Source of the DNA: DASUPK01 sp963695675
Lineage (GTDB): Bacteria > Actinomycetota > Thermoleophilia > Solirubrobacterales > 70-9
Length of the DNA stretch: 64,000 bases
Direction of reading: 5' to 3'
Assembly: GCA_963695675.1 (NCBI GenBank)
Contig: CAVOGY010000005.1
Location: forward strand, 558,001-622,000
Shown: positions 15,891-23,757 of the stretch, one piece after another
How the letters are laid out: every line of letters begins with the position of its first letter
Numbering within the stretch: the first letter of the stretch is position 1
Translations under genes and position numbers: made by a program
Notes under the pieces: model-generated
Seen by the model: only the letters and a program-made list of their open reading frames with translations
Databases searched by the model: none
Told to the model about the DNA's origin: nothing

Positions 15891-16616
15891 CTAGTCGCGC
15901 CCGCTGTCCCCGCTGCCGTCTTGGCCGGAGCCCCGGCGGCGCTCGAGCTCGGCGACCAGCGCCTTGGTGTGCATGGCGGCAATCAGGTCGTTGAGCGGCT
16001 GGGTGCCGGCCTCGATCAGGCCCATCGCCTCGTCGGGATCCATCTCGCCGGCAAGGCGCTCCATCAGCACGTCGACCTCCTGCCGGACGAGGTCGGCCAT
16101 CGACTGCTTGTAGCGGAGCGTGTCGTAGACCGTGAAGCCGATGCGCTCCTCGTAGCCCCCGGCACGGAAGCGGCTGATCGCCTCGACGATGCGGACGTCG
16201 CTCGGTGAGTAGCCGTCGTCGTCCGGAGTCAGGACTTCGAGCTCGGCGAGCCGGTCCAGCACGTCCTGGGGGACGTCGTAGCGATCGCGCACCTCGGCGG
16301 CGCTGACCCGCCCGCTCTCGCCGGCGAGGGCGTGCTCGAGCAGGCGGTCGCCGAGCTCGATCAGCGCCCTGGCCCGGTTGGGATCCTCCTCGAGCAGGTC
16401 CTTGATCACCCGCAGCGGCATGTAGCGCTCCTCCTGGAGCTGCTTGATGATCCGAATCCGCTCGACGAAGTCGGCCGGGTAATAGGCCATGTTCCGGGAG
16501 GTCTTGACCGGCTCCGGCAAGAGGCCCTCGCGCAGGTAGTGCTTGATCGTCGCCGCGGAGACGCCAGAGGCGCGCGCCAGCTCGCCCATGCGGAGCATCT
16601 CCTCGTTCTGTTGCAT
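15891..16616 (-). CDS. MerR family transcriptional regulator
   Basis: This 241-residue protein has an N-terminal MerR winged helix: MGELARASGVSAATIKHYLREGLLPEP, then a recognition wing with NMAYYPADFVERI. A dimerisation helix follows, then a long C-terminal effector region (about residues 100-225), predicted helical, that lacks the short metal-binding Cys loop. Length and operon context resemble MerR regulators of acyl-CoA catabolism such as LiuR. ATG at 16616 is the start; a palindromic repeat copy separates it from the upstream CoA-transferase gene. Confidence 0.85.
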   Translation of the reverse strand: MQQNEEMLRMGELARASGVSAATIKHYLREGLLPEPVKTSRNMAYYPADFVERIRIIKQLQEERYMPLRVIKDLLEEDPNRARALIELGDRLLEHALAGESGRVSAAEVRDRYDVPQDVLDRLAELEVLTPDDDGYSPSDVRIVEAISRFRAGGYEERIGFTVYDTLRYKQSMADLVRQEVDVLMERLAGEMDPDEAMGLIEAGTQPLNDLIAAMHTKALVAELERRRGSGQDGSGDSGRD

Positions 16617-16621
16617 CAAAC

Positions 16622-16660
16622 GGGTTGCTCCTCGGCTCCGCCTCGGAGCACCGTCGCATC
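16622..16660 (+). repeat. Palindromic repeat copy, intergenic
   Basis: GGGT is followed by hairpin TGCTCC...GGAGCA at 16626-16650 and the tail CCGTCGCATC at 16651-16660. The stem is almost identical to the copy at 5580-5605, but the loop is TCC in place of TGAC. Confidence 0.65.
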
Positions 16661-16668
16661 CGCCGCGC

Positions 16669-17934
16669 TCATGCCAGGAACGGCTCCTGCCTCGTGTCAC
16701 GGGTCGCGCTGTCGCGCGCCCTCGCATCAGCGTCGGGGCCCTTCGCAGCGCCGGCTTCCTCGAGCGCCTGAATCTCCTCCGGCGAGTAGCCGGTCTGGCT
16801 CAGCACCTCGGCCGTGTGCTCGCCCAGCCCGGGCGCGGGCCGGTCGATGCCGGCCGGGGTCCGCGAGAACTTGATCGGGAAACCGAGCTGCCTGATCTCG
16901 CCGAACTCGGGCTGCTCGTAGGTGACGGTCATCTCCCGCTCTCTGACCAGCTCCGATTCGAGGGCCTCATCGAGGTCGAGGACCGGCTCGATCATCGCGT
17001 CGTGCTCATCGTTGAACGCCCGCCACTCGTCGCGGGTCTTGGTCTTGAAGATCTCCTCGACCGCGCGGTGGGCTTCGGACCCCGGCTTGGCGAACTGGTG
17101 CTCGATCAGGTCCTCGCGCCCGACTCCGCGGCAGAAGGCCGCCCAGAACTTCGGCTCGAGCGCCCCACAGGTCACCCACCCGTCCGAGGCCTCGTAGGGC
17201 CGGTAACAGATGATCCCGCCGGAGAGCATGACCTCGCCGCGCTTCGGCACCTCACCGGAGCCGAAGTAGCGCCCCGCCTCCATCGCCAGCCAGGCGAGCG
17301 ATCCGTCGGTCATCGAGATGTCGACGATCTGGCCTTCACCGCTGCGGCGAGCCTCGTGCAGCGCGGCGAGGATGCCGACGGCCGCCATCAGCGCGCCTCC
17401 GCCCAGGTCGGCGATCTGCGCCGCCGACTGGACCGGGGGGCCGCCGGCCTCCCCGGTCAACCCGAGAATGCCGTTGAGCCCGAGGTAGTTCACGTCGTGC
17501 CCGGCGCGGTCGCGGTTTGGCCCGCTCTGGCCGTAGCCGGTGATCGGGCAGTAGACAAGGGCTGAGTTGGCCTGCCGCAAGGCCTCGTAGCCGACACCGA
17601 GCTTGTCGAGCACCCCGGGACGGAAGCTTTCGACCAAGACGTCGGCGGATTCCGCCAACTTGAGCAGCGCCTGCCTCCCTGCTTCCTGCTTCAGATCCAG
17701 GCGGACCGAGCGCTTGTTGCGGTTCAGCGCCAAGTAGATCGCGGAGCGGGTTCCCAGCGGGGTCTGCTCCTCGGACCCGTAGTACGGCGGCGCCCAGCGG
17801 AGGTAGTCGCCCTGGCCGGTGTCCTCGACCTTGATCACGTCGGCTCCGAGGTCGGCGAGCAGGAGCGTGCAGAAGCCGCCGGGGAGGAGACGGGTCAAGT
17901 CGAGGACGCGGACGTCCTCGAGTGGCCGTGTCAT
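16669..17934 (-). CDS. Family III CoA-transferase (CaiB/BaiF)
   Basis: This 421-residue protein begins MTRPLEDVRVLDLTRLLPGG and contains LGADVIKVED, YLALNRNKRSVRLDLK and AGHDVNYLGLNG, the last holding the Asp that carries the acyl-CoA intermediate in family III. Such enzymes transfer CoA between carboxylic acids or act as alpha-methylacyl-CoA racemases; sequence alone does not decide. It overlaps the upstream BKACE gene by 4 bp. The last ~20 residues (DADARARDSATRDTRQEP) are encoded by an antisense copy of the palindromic repeat and have no family counterpart. Confidence 0.88.
   Translation of the reverse strand: MTRPLEDVRVLDLTRLLPGGFCTLLLADLGADVIKVEDTGQGDYLRWAPPYYGSEEQTPLGTRSAIYLALNRNKRSVRLDLKQEAGRQALLKLAESADVLVESFRPGVLDKLGVGYEALRQANSALVYCPITGYGQSGPNRDRAGHDVNYLGLNGILGLTGEAGGPPVQSAAQIADLGGGALMAAVGILAALHEARRSGEGQIVDISMTDGSLAWLAMEAGRYFGSGEVPKRGEVMLSGGIICYRPYEASDGWVTCGALEPKFWAAFCRGVGREDLIEHQFAKPGSEAHRAVEEIFKTKTRDEWRAFNDEHDAMIEPVLDLDEALESELVREREMTVTYEQPEFGEIRQLGFPIKFSRTPAGIDRPAPGLGEHTAEVLSQTGYSPEEIQALEEAGAAKGPDADARARDSATRDTRQEPFLA
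16681..16732 (+). repeat. Palindromic repeat copy inside the CoA-transferase gene
   Basis: This 52-bp unit matches 20474-20525 at about 44 positions. The hairpin GGTCGCGC-TGTC-GCGCGCC (one bulged T) is at 16702-16720, followed by the tail CTCGCATCAG. It forms the 3' end of the coding sequence, read antisense. Confidence 0.7.
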
Positions 17935-18869
17935 TCCGAGGCCTCCGCCGTCTCGATTGGATGCGCCAGCATCTCTCGGCGGGTCGGATCCTCGCGCTTC
18001 GGCACGCCGAGCAGCTCACGAGCCTCGGCGACCGTCGCCGCTCGCCGGCCGACGTCCTCGGCCATCTGCCGCGCCTTCGCGATCAGCTCGCCGTTCGAGG
18101 TCGCCATCTCGCCGTTCGGCAGGTAGAAGTTGTCTTCCAGCCCGGCCCGGACGTTGCCGCCCATGACGAGGGACGCACCCAGCAGCTTCCACTGGTCGCG
18201 TGAGATGCCAATCACCTGCCACTGGTTGGGGCCTTCGGGGCCGCCCGGGATCTGCTCGGACATCAGGGCGACGTTGCGGGCGTTCGGCCGGATGCCGCCA
18301 TCGACCCCCATCACGAGCGAGATCTGCAGCGGCTCCTCCAGCAGCCCCATGTCGAGCAGCGGATCGAGGTTGGCGACGTGGCCGGCGTCGAAGCACTCGT
18401 GCTCAGGCTTGATGCCGAGCTCCCGCATCGCCGTCAGGAACTCGATGATCGTGTCGAAGCTGTTCTCGAAGACCGCCTTGAAAACGAAGTCCTTGCGCCG
18501 CCGCGAGTACTTCGCGTAGTTCATCGAGCTCATGTTCAACGCCGCGACGTCCGGACGCAGCTCCCGCAGGTACGCGATCCGCTTCTCGATCGGGACCCCG
18601 ATCGCACCGGTCGAGTAGTTGATGATCACGTCCTCGACCTCGGCCCGGATCGCCTCGGTGATCGCCCGGAAGTCCTCGATCTCGTACGACGGCGTCCCAT
18701 CGGGGGTCCGGGCGTGAATGTGGATCTGCGAGCCGCCCTCGTCGACGATGCGCCGCGCCTCCGCCCCGTACTCGTCCGGCGTGTACGGGATCGCCGGGCA
18801 CTGCTCGCGGTTGGCGACCGCCCCCGAGATGGAGCAGCTGATGATCACCGGGTCCTCGAAGCGGCTCAC
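17931..18869 (-). CDS. BKACE family beta-keto acid cleavage enzyme (DUF849)
   Basis: This 312-residue protein has VIISCSISGAVANREQCPAIP at the N-terminus. GGSQIHIHAR near residue 46 carries the two Zn-binding His of the 3-keto-5-aminohexanoate cleavage enzyme family, and LVMGVDGG and VMGGNVRAGLEDN are the C-terminal barrel motifs. BKACE enzymes condense a beta-keto acid with acetyl-CoA and release acetoacetate plus a new CoA ester. In this operon it may take the place that HMG-CoA lyase has in liu-type clusters. The GTG at 18869 overlaps the carboxyltransferase stop by 4 bp. Confidence 0.87.
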   Translation of the reverse strand: MSRFEDPVIISCSISGAVANREQCPAIPYTPDEYGAEARRIVDEGGSQIHIHARTPDGTPSYEIEDFRAITEAIRAEVEDVIINYSTGAIGVPIEKRIAYLRELRPDVAALNMSSMNYAKYSRRRKDFVFKAVFENSFDTIIEFLTAMRELGIKPEHECFDAGHVANLDPLLDMGLLEEPLQISLVMGVDGGIRPNARNVALMSEQIPGGPEGPNQWQVIGISRDQWKLLGASLVMGGNVRAGLEDNFYLPNGEMATSNGELIAKARQMAEDVGRRAATVAEARELLGVPKREDPTRREMLAHPIETAEASE

Positions 18870-20581
18870 ACCGGCATCACGCCGTGCTTCTTCCAGGGCC
18901 GCTCGACCCGCTTGTTCTGAGCCATCCGCAGCCCCCGGATGATCGTCGGCCGCGTCTCGCGGGGATCGATGATGTCGTCGACCATCGCGTTGCCCGCCGC
19001 GATGTAGGGGTCGATCTGCTTGCGAACGGCCTCGAGCATCTCCTCGCGGGTCGCCTCCGGATCCTCGGAGGCCTCGATCGCCGAGCGGCCGATGATGTTC
19101 ACCGCCCCCTCCGCGCCCATCACGGAGATCTCGGCAGACGGCCAGGCGACGATCAGGTCGGGCTCGTACGCCTTGCCGTTCATGACGTAGTAGCCGGCGC
19201 CGTACGCCTTGCGGACGACCACCGTCACCTTGGGCACGGTCGCCCGGGAGACTGCGTAGAGCATCTTCGCCCCGTGCCGGATGATTCCCGCGTGCTCGAC
19301 CTTGGCGCCGACCATGAAGCCGGGCACGTCCTGGAGGAAGACCAGCGGGATGTTGAAGGCGTCGCAGAGGTTGACGAAGCGGGCCGCCTTGTCGGCTGAG
19401 TCGTTCTCGAGGATCCCGCCGAGTTGCTTGGGCTGGTTGGCGACGATGCCGACCGGCTGACCGCCGAACCGGGCCAGGCAGGTGATGATCGTCTTCGCGA
19501 ACTTCGGCTTGACGTCGAGGATCTCGCCGTCGTCGACGACCTCGCGGATGACGTCGTACATGTCGTAGGGATGGCGCGGCGACTCCGGGACGATGTCGAG
19601 CAACCGCTCGGACATACGGTCCTCCGGATCCTTCGACTCGCGCACCGGCGGCCGCTCCTCGCAGTTGGCCGGGAAGTAGGAGAGGTACCTCTTGACGACC
19701 TGGATGCACTCCTGGTCGTCCTTCACCTCGAGGTCGCCGACGCCCGACTTACGGCAATGGACCTTGGCGCCGCCCAGGTCCTCCATCGAGATGTCCTCAC
19801 CCGTCACCGCCTTGGTCAGGTGCGGCCCGGCCAGCGCCATTGCGCCCTGGCCGACGACCATCGGCACGAAGTCCGAGAGGGCCGGGATATAGGCGGTGCC
19901 GGCGGCGCATGGCCCGAGCATCGCCGCGACCATCGGGACCACACCCGACATCACCACCTCCTCCTGGAAGAGGTGCCCAGACCCGGCGAACAGCGACCCC
20001 GCGGCCTCCTGGATCCGCGCCCCCGCGGAGTCGAGCAGCCAGATGAACGGCATCCGCTTGGTGAGCGCCACCTCGCGCAGGCGGCTCATCTTGAGCTCCC
20101 CCGTCGCCCCCATCGAGCCGGCCATCACGGTGAAGTCGTAGGCGGCGATGCAGCACCGGCGGCCGTCCACGTCTCCCCAGCCCGTGATCACGCCATCGGC
20201 CGGCGCCTCCTTTCCCTCCATGCTCCGCTGGGAGAAGTGCGGGCGGCCGTGGATCCCCAGCTCGACGAAGGTGCCTGGATCGCAGAGCAAGTCGATCCGC
20301 TCGCGCGCGGTGAGCTTGCCGCGCTCGTGCTGCAGCTCGATCTTCTCTTCCCCGCCGCCCAGCTTGGCCTTCTCACGGCGCGCGTGCAGGTCCTCGGTGA
20401 GCTGCTTCATCCCCGTCTGTTCGCCGCCCTCGACCGTGTCGGGAGCCTCGGGAGCCTGACCAACATGATCCGCCGGCTCCTGCTTCGCATCACTGGTCGC
20501 GCTCTTGCGCGCGCTCGCATCACCGGGGCCGGCGGGCTCGGGCGCGTCTGGCTTGGCAACCCTTGTCCGTTCGTCCATCAC
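18866..20581 (-). CDS. Acyl-CoA carboxylase carboxyltransferase (beta) subunit
   Basis: This 571-residue protein has the full carboxyltransferase fold: KLTARERIDLLCDPGTFVELG, YDFTVMAGSMG, SAGARIQEAAGSLFAGSG in the first half, and DVPGFMVGAKVEHAGIIRHGAKMLYA with YVMNGKAYEPDL in the second. The family moves CO2 from biotin to propionyl-, methylcrotonyl- or similar acyl-CoA. The first ~55 residues are extra relative to the family, low in complexity, and partly encoded by the palindromic repeat (GDASARKSATSDAKQEP). No biotin carboxylase subunit is adjacent, which is unusual; a separate biotinyl protein is encoded at 32543. Confidence 0.9.
   Translation of the reverse strand: MMDERTRVAKPDAPEPAGPGDASARKSATSDAKQEPADHVGQAPEAPDTVEGGEQTGMKQLTEDLHARREKAKLGGGEEKIELQHERGKLTARERIDLLCDPGTFVELGIHGRPHFSQRSMEGKEAPADGVITGWGDVDGRRCCIAAYDFTVMAGSMGATGELKMSRLREVALTKRMPFIWLLDSAGARIQEAAGSLFAGSGHLFQEEVVMSGVVPMVAAMLGPCAAGTAYIPALSDFVPMVVGQGAMALAGPHLTKAVTGEDISMEDLGGAKVHCRKSGVGDLEVKDDQECIQVVKRYLSYFPANCEERPPVRESKDPEDRMSERLLDIVPESPRHPYDMYDVIREVVDDGEILDVKPKFAKTIITCLARFGGQPVGIVANQPKQLGGILENDSADKAARFVNLCDAFNIPLVFLQDVPGFMVGAKVEHAGIIRHGAKMLYAVSRATVPKVTVVVRKAYGAGYYVMNGKAYEPDLIVAWPSAEISVMGAEGAVNIIGRSAIEASEDPEATREEMLEAVRKQIDPYIAAGNAMVDDIIDPRETRPTIIRGLRMAQNKRVERPWKKHGVMPV
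20474..20525 (+). repeat. Palindromic repeat copy inside the carboxyltransferase gene
   Basis: Two direct copies of TCGCATCAC flank the hairpin GGTCGCGC...GCGCGC. The unit matches 16681-16732 over 52 bp with about 8 differences. It lies in the N-terminal extension of the carboxyltransferase, antisense and in the same codon phase as in the CoA-transferase. Confidence 0.7.
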
Positions 20582-21357
20582 TGTCCCTTCCAGTCGGGCT
20601 CGCGCTTCTCGAAGAACGCTGCGACGCCCTCCTTGATGTCCTCGGTCGAAAAGGTGAGCGAGAGCTGCGAGCGGAGATATTCGAGGGCGTCGTCAATCGC
20701 CATGTCCTGCTGGCGGTACATCGCGTCATGGCCGAGGCGCATCAGCACCGGGCTCTTCGAGGCGAGCTTGCCGGCCCAGTCCCAGACCGCCTCGTGAAAC
20801 TTCTCGGCGGGCACCACCTTGTTCGCCAGCCCGTACTCGACGGCTTGCTCCGCGGAGATCTGCTCCCCGAGCAGCATCATCTCGTTGACCTTCTTCCGCG
20901 GCACGTTGCGGTAGATGATCGACATGATCATGTACGGGAACGCGCCGACGTTGATCTCCGGCGTGCCGAAGCGCGCCCCCTCCTTGGCGATCAGGAGGTC
21001 GCAGGAGAGAGCCAGGCCCATACCACCCGCGAGCACGTGTCCGTTGGCCGCGCAGAGCGAGGGCTTGCCGAGCCGCGGCATCAGCCGGAAGAACTCGAGG
21101 AAGAGATCCGACGCGAAGTGCTTGTCGACCAGAGAGGCTTCGGCCGCGAAGCCGCCGAGGTCGGCGCCCGCGCAAAACACCTTGTCGCCCGCGCCGGTGA
21201 GGATCACGGCGCGCACCTCGTCATCGTCGCGGGCCTTCCTCATCGCCTCCACCAGCGCGGCCAGCAGCTCGCCGTTGAGCGCATTTCGCTGGTCCGGGCG
21301 GTTCAGGGTGACCGTCGCCACGCCGTTCTTGACGTCGTAGAGGAGCTCGTCGGCCAT
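20578..21357 (-). CDS. Enoyl-CoA hydratase/isomerase (crotonase family)
   Basis: This 259-residue protein has NRPDQRNALNGEL, the oxyanion segment CAGADLGGF, and CAANGHVLAGGMGLALSCDLLIA with the second oxyanion-hole Gly. FGTPEINVGAFPYMIM follows and retains one of the two Glu positions used for hydration. It is the first gene of the operon that continues with carboxyltransferase, BKACE, CoA-transferase and MerR, and its stop overlaps the next start by 4 bp. TACGCT (minus, 21367-21372) lies 9 nt before the ATG, again suggesting a leaderless mRNA. Confidence 0.9.
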   Translation of the reverse strand: MADELLYDVKNGVATVTLNRPDQRNALNGELLAALVEAMRKARDDDEVRAVILTGAGDKVFCAGADLGGFAAEASLVDKHFASDLFLEFFRLMPRLGKPSLCAANGHVLAGGMGLALSCDLLIAKEGARFGTPEINVGAFPYMIMSIIYRNVPRKKVNEMMLLGEQISAEQAVEYGLANKVVPAEKFHEAVWDWAGKLASKSPVLMRLGHDAMYRQQDMAIDDALEYLRSQLSLTFSTEDIKEGVAAFFEKREPDWKGQ

Positions 21358-21401
21358 CGGTGGCGGAGCGTAGTGGATCGGGAGCTAAATGCGAAGTGCT
21401 A

Positions 21402-21533
21402 CGTCCTACTGCCTACTACCGGCTGGGACGGATTTCCGCGCGATCGGCAGAACGCGGACCGCAACGGGCATTGCAGTAGGAAGTAGGAAGTCCTACTATT
21501 CACTCTGCCAAGGCGGGTCATCCGTCCCAGCCG
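21402..21533. promoter_or_regulatory. Shared operator/promoter region between divergent acyl-CoA genes
   Basis: A strong promoter for the acyl-CoA dehydrogenase reads TTGCAG (21471-21476), 17 bp, TACTAT (21494-21499). The operator GTAGGA-AG-TCCTAC (21483-21496) sits between the -35 and -10. Further half-sites are GTAGGA at 21476, TCCTAC at 21404 and CCTAC at 21412. A perfect 14-bp inverted repeat, CGGCTGGGACGGAT at 21420-21433 and its complement at 21520-21533, encloses the promoter. This looks like one regulator controlling both directions, perhaps with DNA looping. Confidence 0.6.
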
Positions 21534-21564
21534 ACACCATCCGGATAACGAGGAGATTGACCAG

Positions 21565-22773
21565 GTGGCCACCGCGACCTCGAGCGTGATCAAGCCCGAC
21601 CACGGCACCCAGCGCCGCCATTTCATCTTCACCGACGAGCATGAGGAACTGCGCGAGTCGATGAAGGCCTGGGTGCTGAAGGAGCTCACCCCGCATCGGT
21701 TCGAGTGGGAGGAGAGCCTCTGGCCCGACTCCGTCCTGCGGCGCGCCGGCGAGCTCGGCTTCATTGGGTTGTGCTTCCCCGAGGAGTACGGCGGCCAGGG
21801 GGGCGATTACTTCTACTCGCTGGTCCGCGCCGACTGCATGAGCTACTCGGGCTGCGGCGGGCTGAACATGGGGATGGCGGTCCACACCGACATGGCGACA
21901 CCGCCGATCCACCTGCTGGGGACGGAGGACCAGAAGCAGCGCTACCTGGTGCCCTCGATCAAGGGCGAGCTGATCAGCTGCCTGGGGATCACGGAGCCCG
22001 GCGCCGGCTCCGACGTCGCCGGCATTCGCACCACCGCCAAGCGCGACGGCGACCAGTGGGTGATCAACGGGTCCAAGACCTTCATCACAAACGGCCTGCG
22101 CGCCAACTACATCGTCCTGGTCGCGAAGACCGACCCGGATGCCGGCCACGATGGGATCAGCCTCTTCATCGTCGACATCCGCGACACCGACGGCAACGAG
22201 GTCGACGGATTCAGCGTTTCCCGGAAGCTCGAGAAGATGGGAATGCACGCCTCGGACACGGGCGAGCTCTCCTTCCAGGACGTCCGCGTCCCCGCCGAGA
22301 ACCTCCTCGGTCAGGAGGGCAAGGGCTTCTATCACATCTCCTGGGAGCTCCAGGGGGAGCGACTCGTCGCCGCGATCGGCTGCGTCTCGGGCGCCGAGCG
22401 CGTCTTCGATCGCACCCTCGAGTACGCCAAGGAGCGCGAGGCCTTCGGCCGGCCGATCGGCCGCTTCCAGGCGATCCGCCACAAGTTCGCGGAGATGTCG
22501 GTGAAGATCGAAGCGGCCAAGCAGATGGTCTACGCCACCGCCTGGCGATTCGCCAACGGCGAGTACCCGGTCAGGGAGATCACACAGGCGAAGCTCTACG
22601 CCTCACGGGTGATCGAGGAGGTCTGCGACGACTGCATCCAGATTCACGGCGGCTACGGCTACATGAAGGAGTACGAGGTCGAGCGCGCCTACCGCGACGC
22701 CCGCCTCAACCGGATCGGCGCCGGTACCGACGAGATCATGCTCGAGGTGATCGGGCGCAGCTACGGTCTGTAG
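21565..22773 (+). CDS. Acyl-CoA dehydrogenase
   Basis: This 402-residue flavoprotein has FTDEHEELRESMKAWV at the N-terminus. LGITEPGAGSDVAGIRTTA (FAD-binding), KTFITNG, GRPIGRFQAIRHKFAEM, and QIHGGYGYMKEYEVERAYRDAR form the acyl-CoA dehydrogenase signature. It oxidises acyl-CoA to enoyl-CoA and passes electrons to ETF. The catalytic base position cannot be assigned with certainty without alignment. The start is GTG at 21565 with GAGGAG 8 nt upstream, so unlike many genes here it has a real leader and Shine-Dalgarno. Confidence 0.92.
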   Translation: MATATSSVIKPDHGTQRRHFIFTDEHEELRESMKAWVLKELTPHRFEWEESLWPDSVLRRAGELGFIGLCFPEEYGGQGGDYFYSLVRADCMSYSGCGGLNMGMAVHTDMATPPIHLLGTEDQKQRYLVPSIKGELISCLGITEPGAGSDVAGIRTTAKRDGDQWVINGSKTFITNGLRANYIVLVAKTDPDAGHDGISLFIVDIRDTDGNEVDGFSVSRKLEKMGMHASDTGELSFQDVRVPAENLLGQEGKGFYHISWELQGERLVAAIGCVSGAERVFDRTLEYAKEREAFGRPIGRFQAIRHKFAEMSVKIEAAKQMVYATAWRFANGEYPVREITQAKLYASRVIEEVCDDCIQIHGGYGYMKEYEVERAYRDARLNRIGAGTDEIMLEVIGRSYGL

Positions 22774-22791
22774 CCGCGCCCACCAGCCCGG

Positions 22792-23199
22792 TCAGGCGGT
22801 CGCCCTCGCCTTGGCGGGGCTGACCGTGGAGCTCTCGTAGCCAAAGCGCGACAGGTCCATGATCTGCCTCACCTCGATCGTGGTGCTTGGCGCAACCGGC
22901 ACCTTGTCCGCCCACCTCATTGCCTCATCGAAGTCCTCGACCTCGAGCAGCGCGAACCCGCCGAGCTGCTCCTTCGTCTCCGCGAAGGGACCGTCGGTGA
23001 CGGTGCGACCGCCGTCCTGGTCGATGCGGATGGAGGTGGCGTCCTCGGCCCACTCCAGCGGCTCGCAGGCGATCAACACCCCCGCCTCGACGGCCTCCTT
23101 GTCGAAGGCGTTCCAGGCGTCCATCGCCGTGCGCATCTCCTCTTCGACGGCGTCCTTCATCCGGCTCTGGTCGGCAATGAAAGTCAGCAGGTACTTCAT
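22792..23199 (-). CDS. YCII-related (YciI-like) domain protein
   Basis: This 135-residue protein has the family pattern MKYLLTFIADQ at the start and TVTDGPFAETKEQLGGFALLEV in the middle, with the conserved His/Asp-type pocket residues of the dimeric ferredoxin-like fold. Members often sit beside ECF sigma factors and have unclear enzymatic roles. A strong AGGAGG Shine-Dalgarno precedes the ATG. It converges on the acyl-CoA dehydrogenase gene with an 18-bp gap. Confidence 0.85.
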   Translation of the reverse strand: MKYLLTFIADQSRMKDAVEEEMRTAMDAWNAFDKEAVEAGVLIACEPLEWAEDATSIRIDQDGGRTVTDGPFAETKEQLGGFALLEVEDFDEAMRWADKVPVAPSTTIEVRQIMDLSRFGYESSTVSPAKARATA

Positions 23200-23299
23200 C
23201 GGTTCCTCCTAGGGCTCACGCAGCGCCTTTCGCCGCATTCACCCTAACGACGAATGGCGAGCGGCCCCGATCGACAGCCATGGCTATAAACCGACTCCG

Positions 23300-23734
23300 A
23301 TGAGCAACCTCGACCACATCCGCTCCTACTACGAGGCGCTCAACACCGGCGATGTCGATCTGATCGATTCGCACTTCACCGACGACGCGGTCCACTACTA
23401 CACGCGCCTCGGGCCACACCGCGGGCGGCAGATCGCCGAGAACGCGAAGTGGGGCATCGACAACCTCGATGGGCGGTGGTGGCTCGAGCACGGGATTGAG
23501 TCCGGGGACGAGGTCGTGATCGAGTGGACGATGACCTGGCGCGATCCGAAGTCCGGCCACAAGCGGCTCAACCGCGGCACTGAGTGGTTCCGGCTGCGCG
23601 ACGGCAAGATCTGCGAGATCCGCGCCTATCACCACGGAGATGGGAAGAACCCGCAGGGCGATCTGCTCGGCTTCGACCACGCGGGGCGCGGATACACGAC
23701 CCTGGACGACCGGAGTGCCCCATCACCGTCATAA
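23300..23734 (+). CDS. SnoaL-like / NTF2-fold protein
   Basis: This 144-residue protein has MSNLDHIRSYYEALNTGDVDLIDSHF followed by DDAVHYYTR. The central WTMTWRDP and WFRLRDGKICEIRAYHH strands are typical of the SnoaL/NTF2 cone fold used by polyketide cyclases, isomerases and hydrolases. No catalytic residue can be assigned securely. It lies 23 bp upstream of a second acyl-CoA dehydrogenase and could act in the same pathway. A TATAAA stretch at 23285-23290 is 9 nt before the ATG. Confidence 0.75.
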   Translation: MSNLDHIRSYYEALNTGDVDLIDSHFTDDAVHYYTRLGPHRGRQIAENAKWGIDNLDGRWWLEHGIESGDEVVIEWTMTWRDPKSGHKRLNRGTEWFRLRDGKICEIRAYHHGDGKNPQGDLLGFDHAGRGYTTLDDRSAPSPS

Positions 23735-23757
23735 GGGACACCGGTCAGCGCGCGCCG

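Noticed and set aside
19424..20797. Long plus-strand frame opposite the carboxyltransferase
   Set aside because: Low-complexity His/Arg-rich product, antisense to a clear enzyme gene.
23285..23290. TATAAA before the SnoaL-like gene as a certain promoter
   Set aside because: It does not end in T as the other boxes do and no -35 is visible; left as a possibility only.
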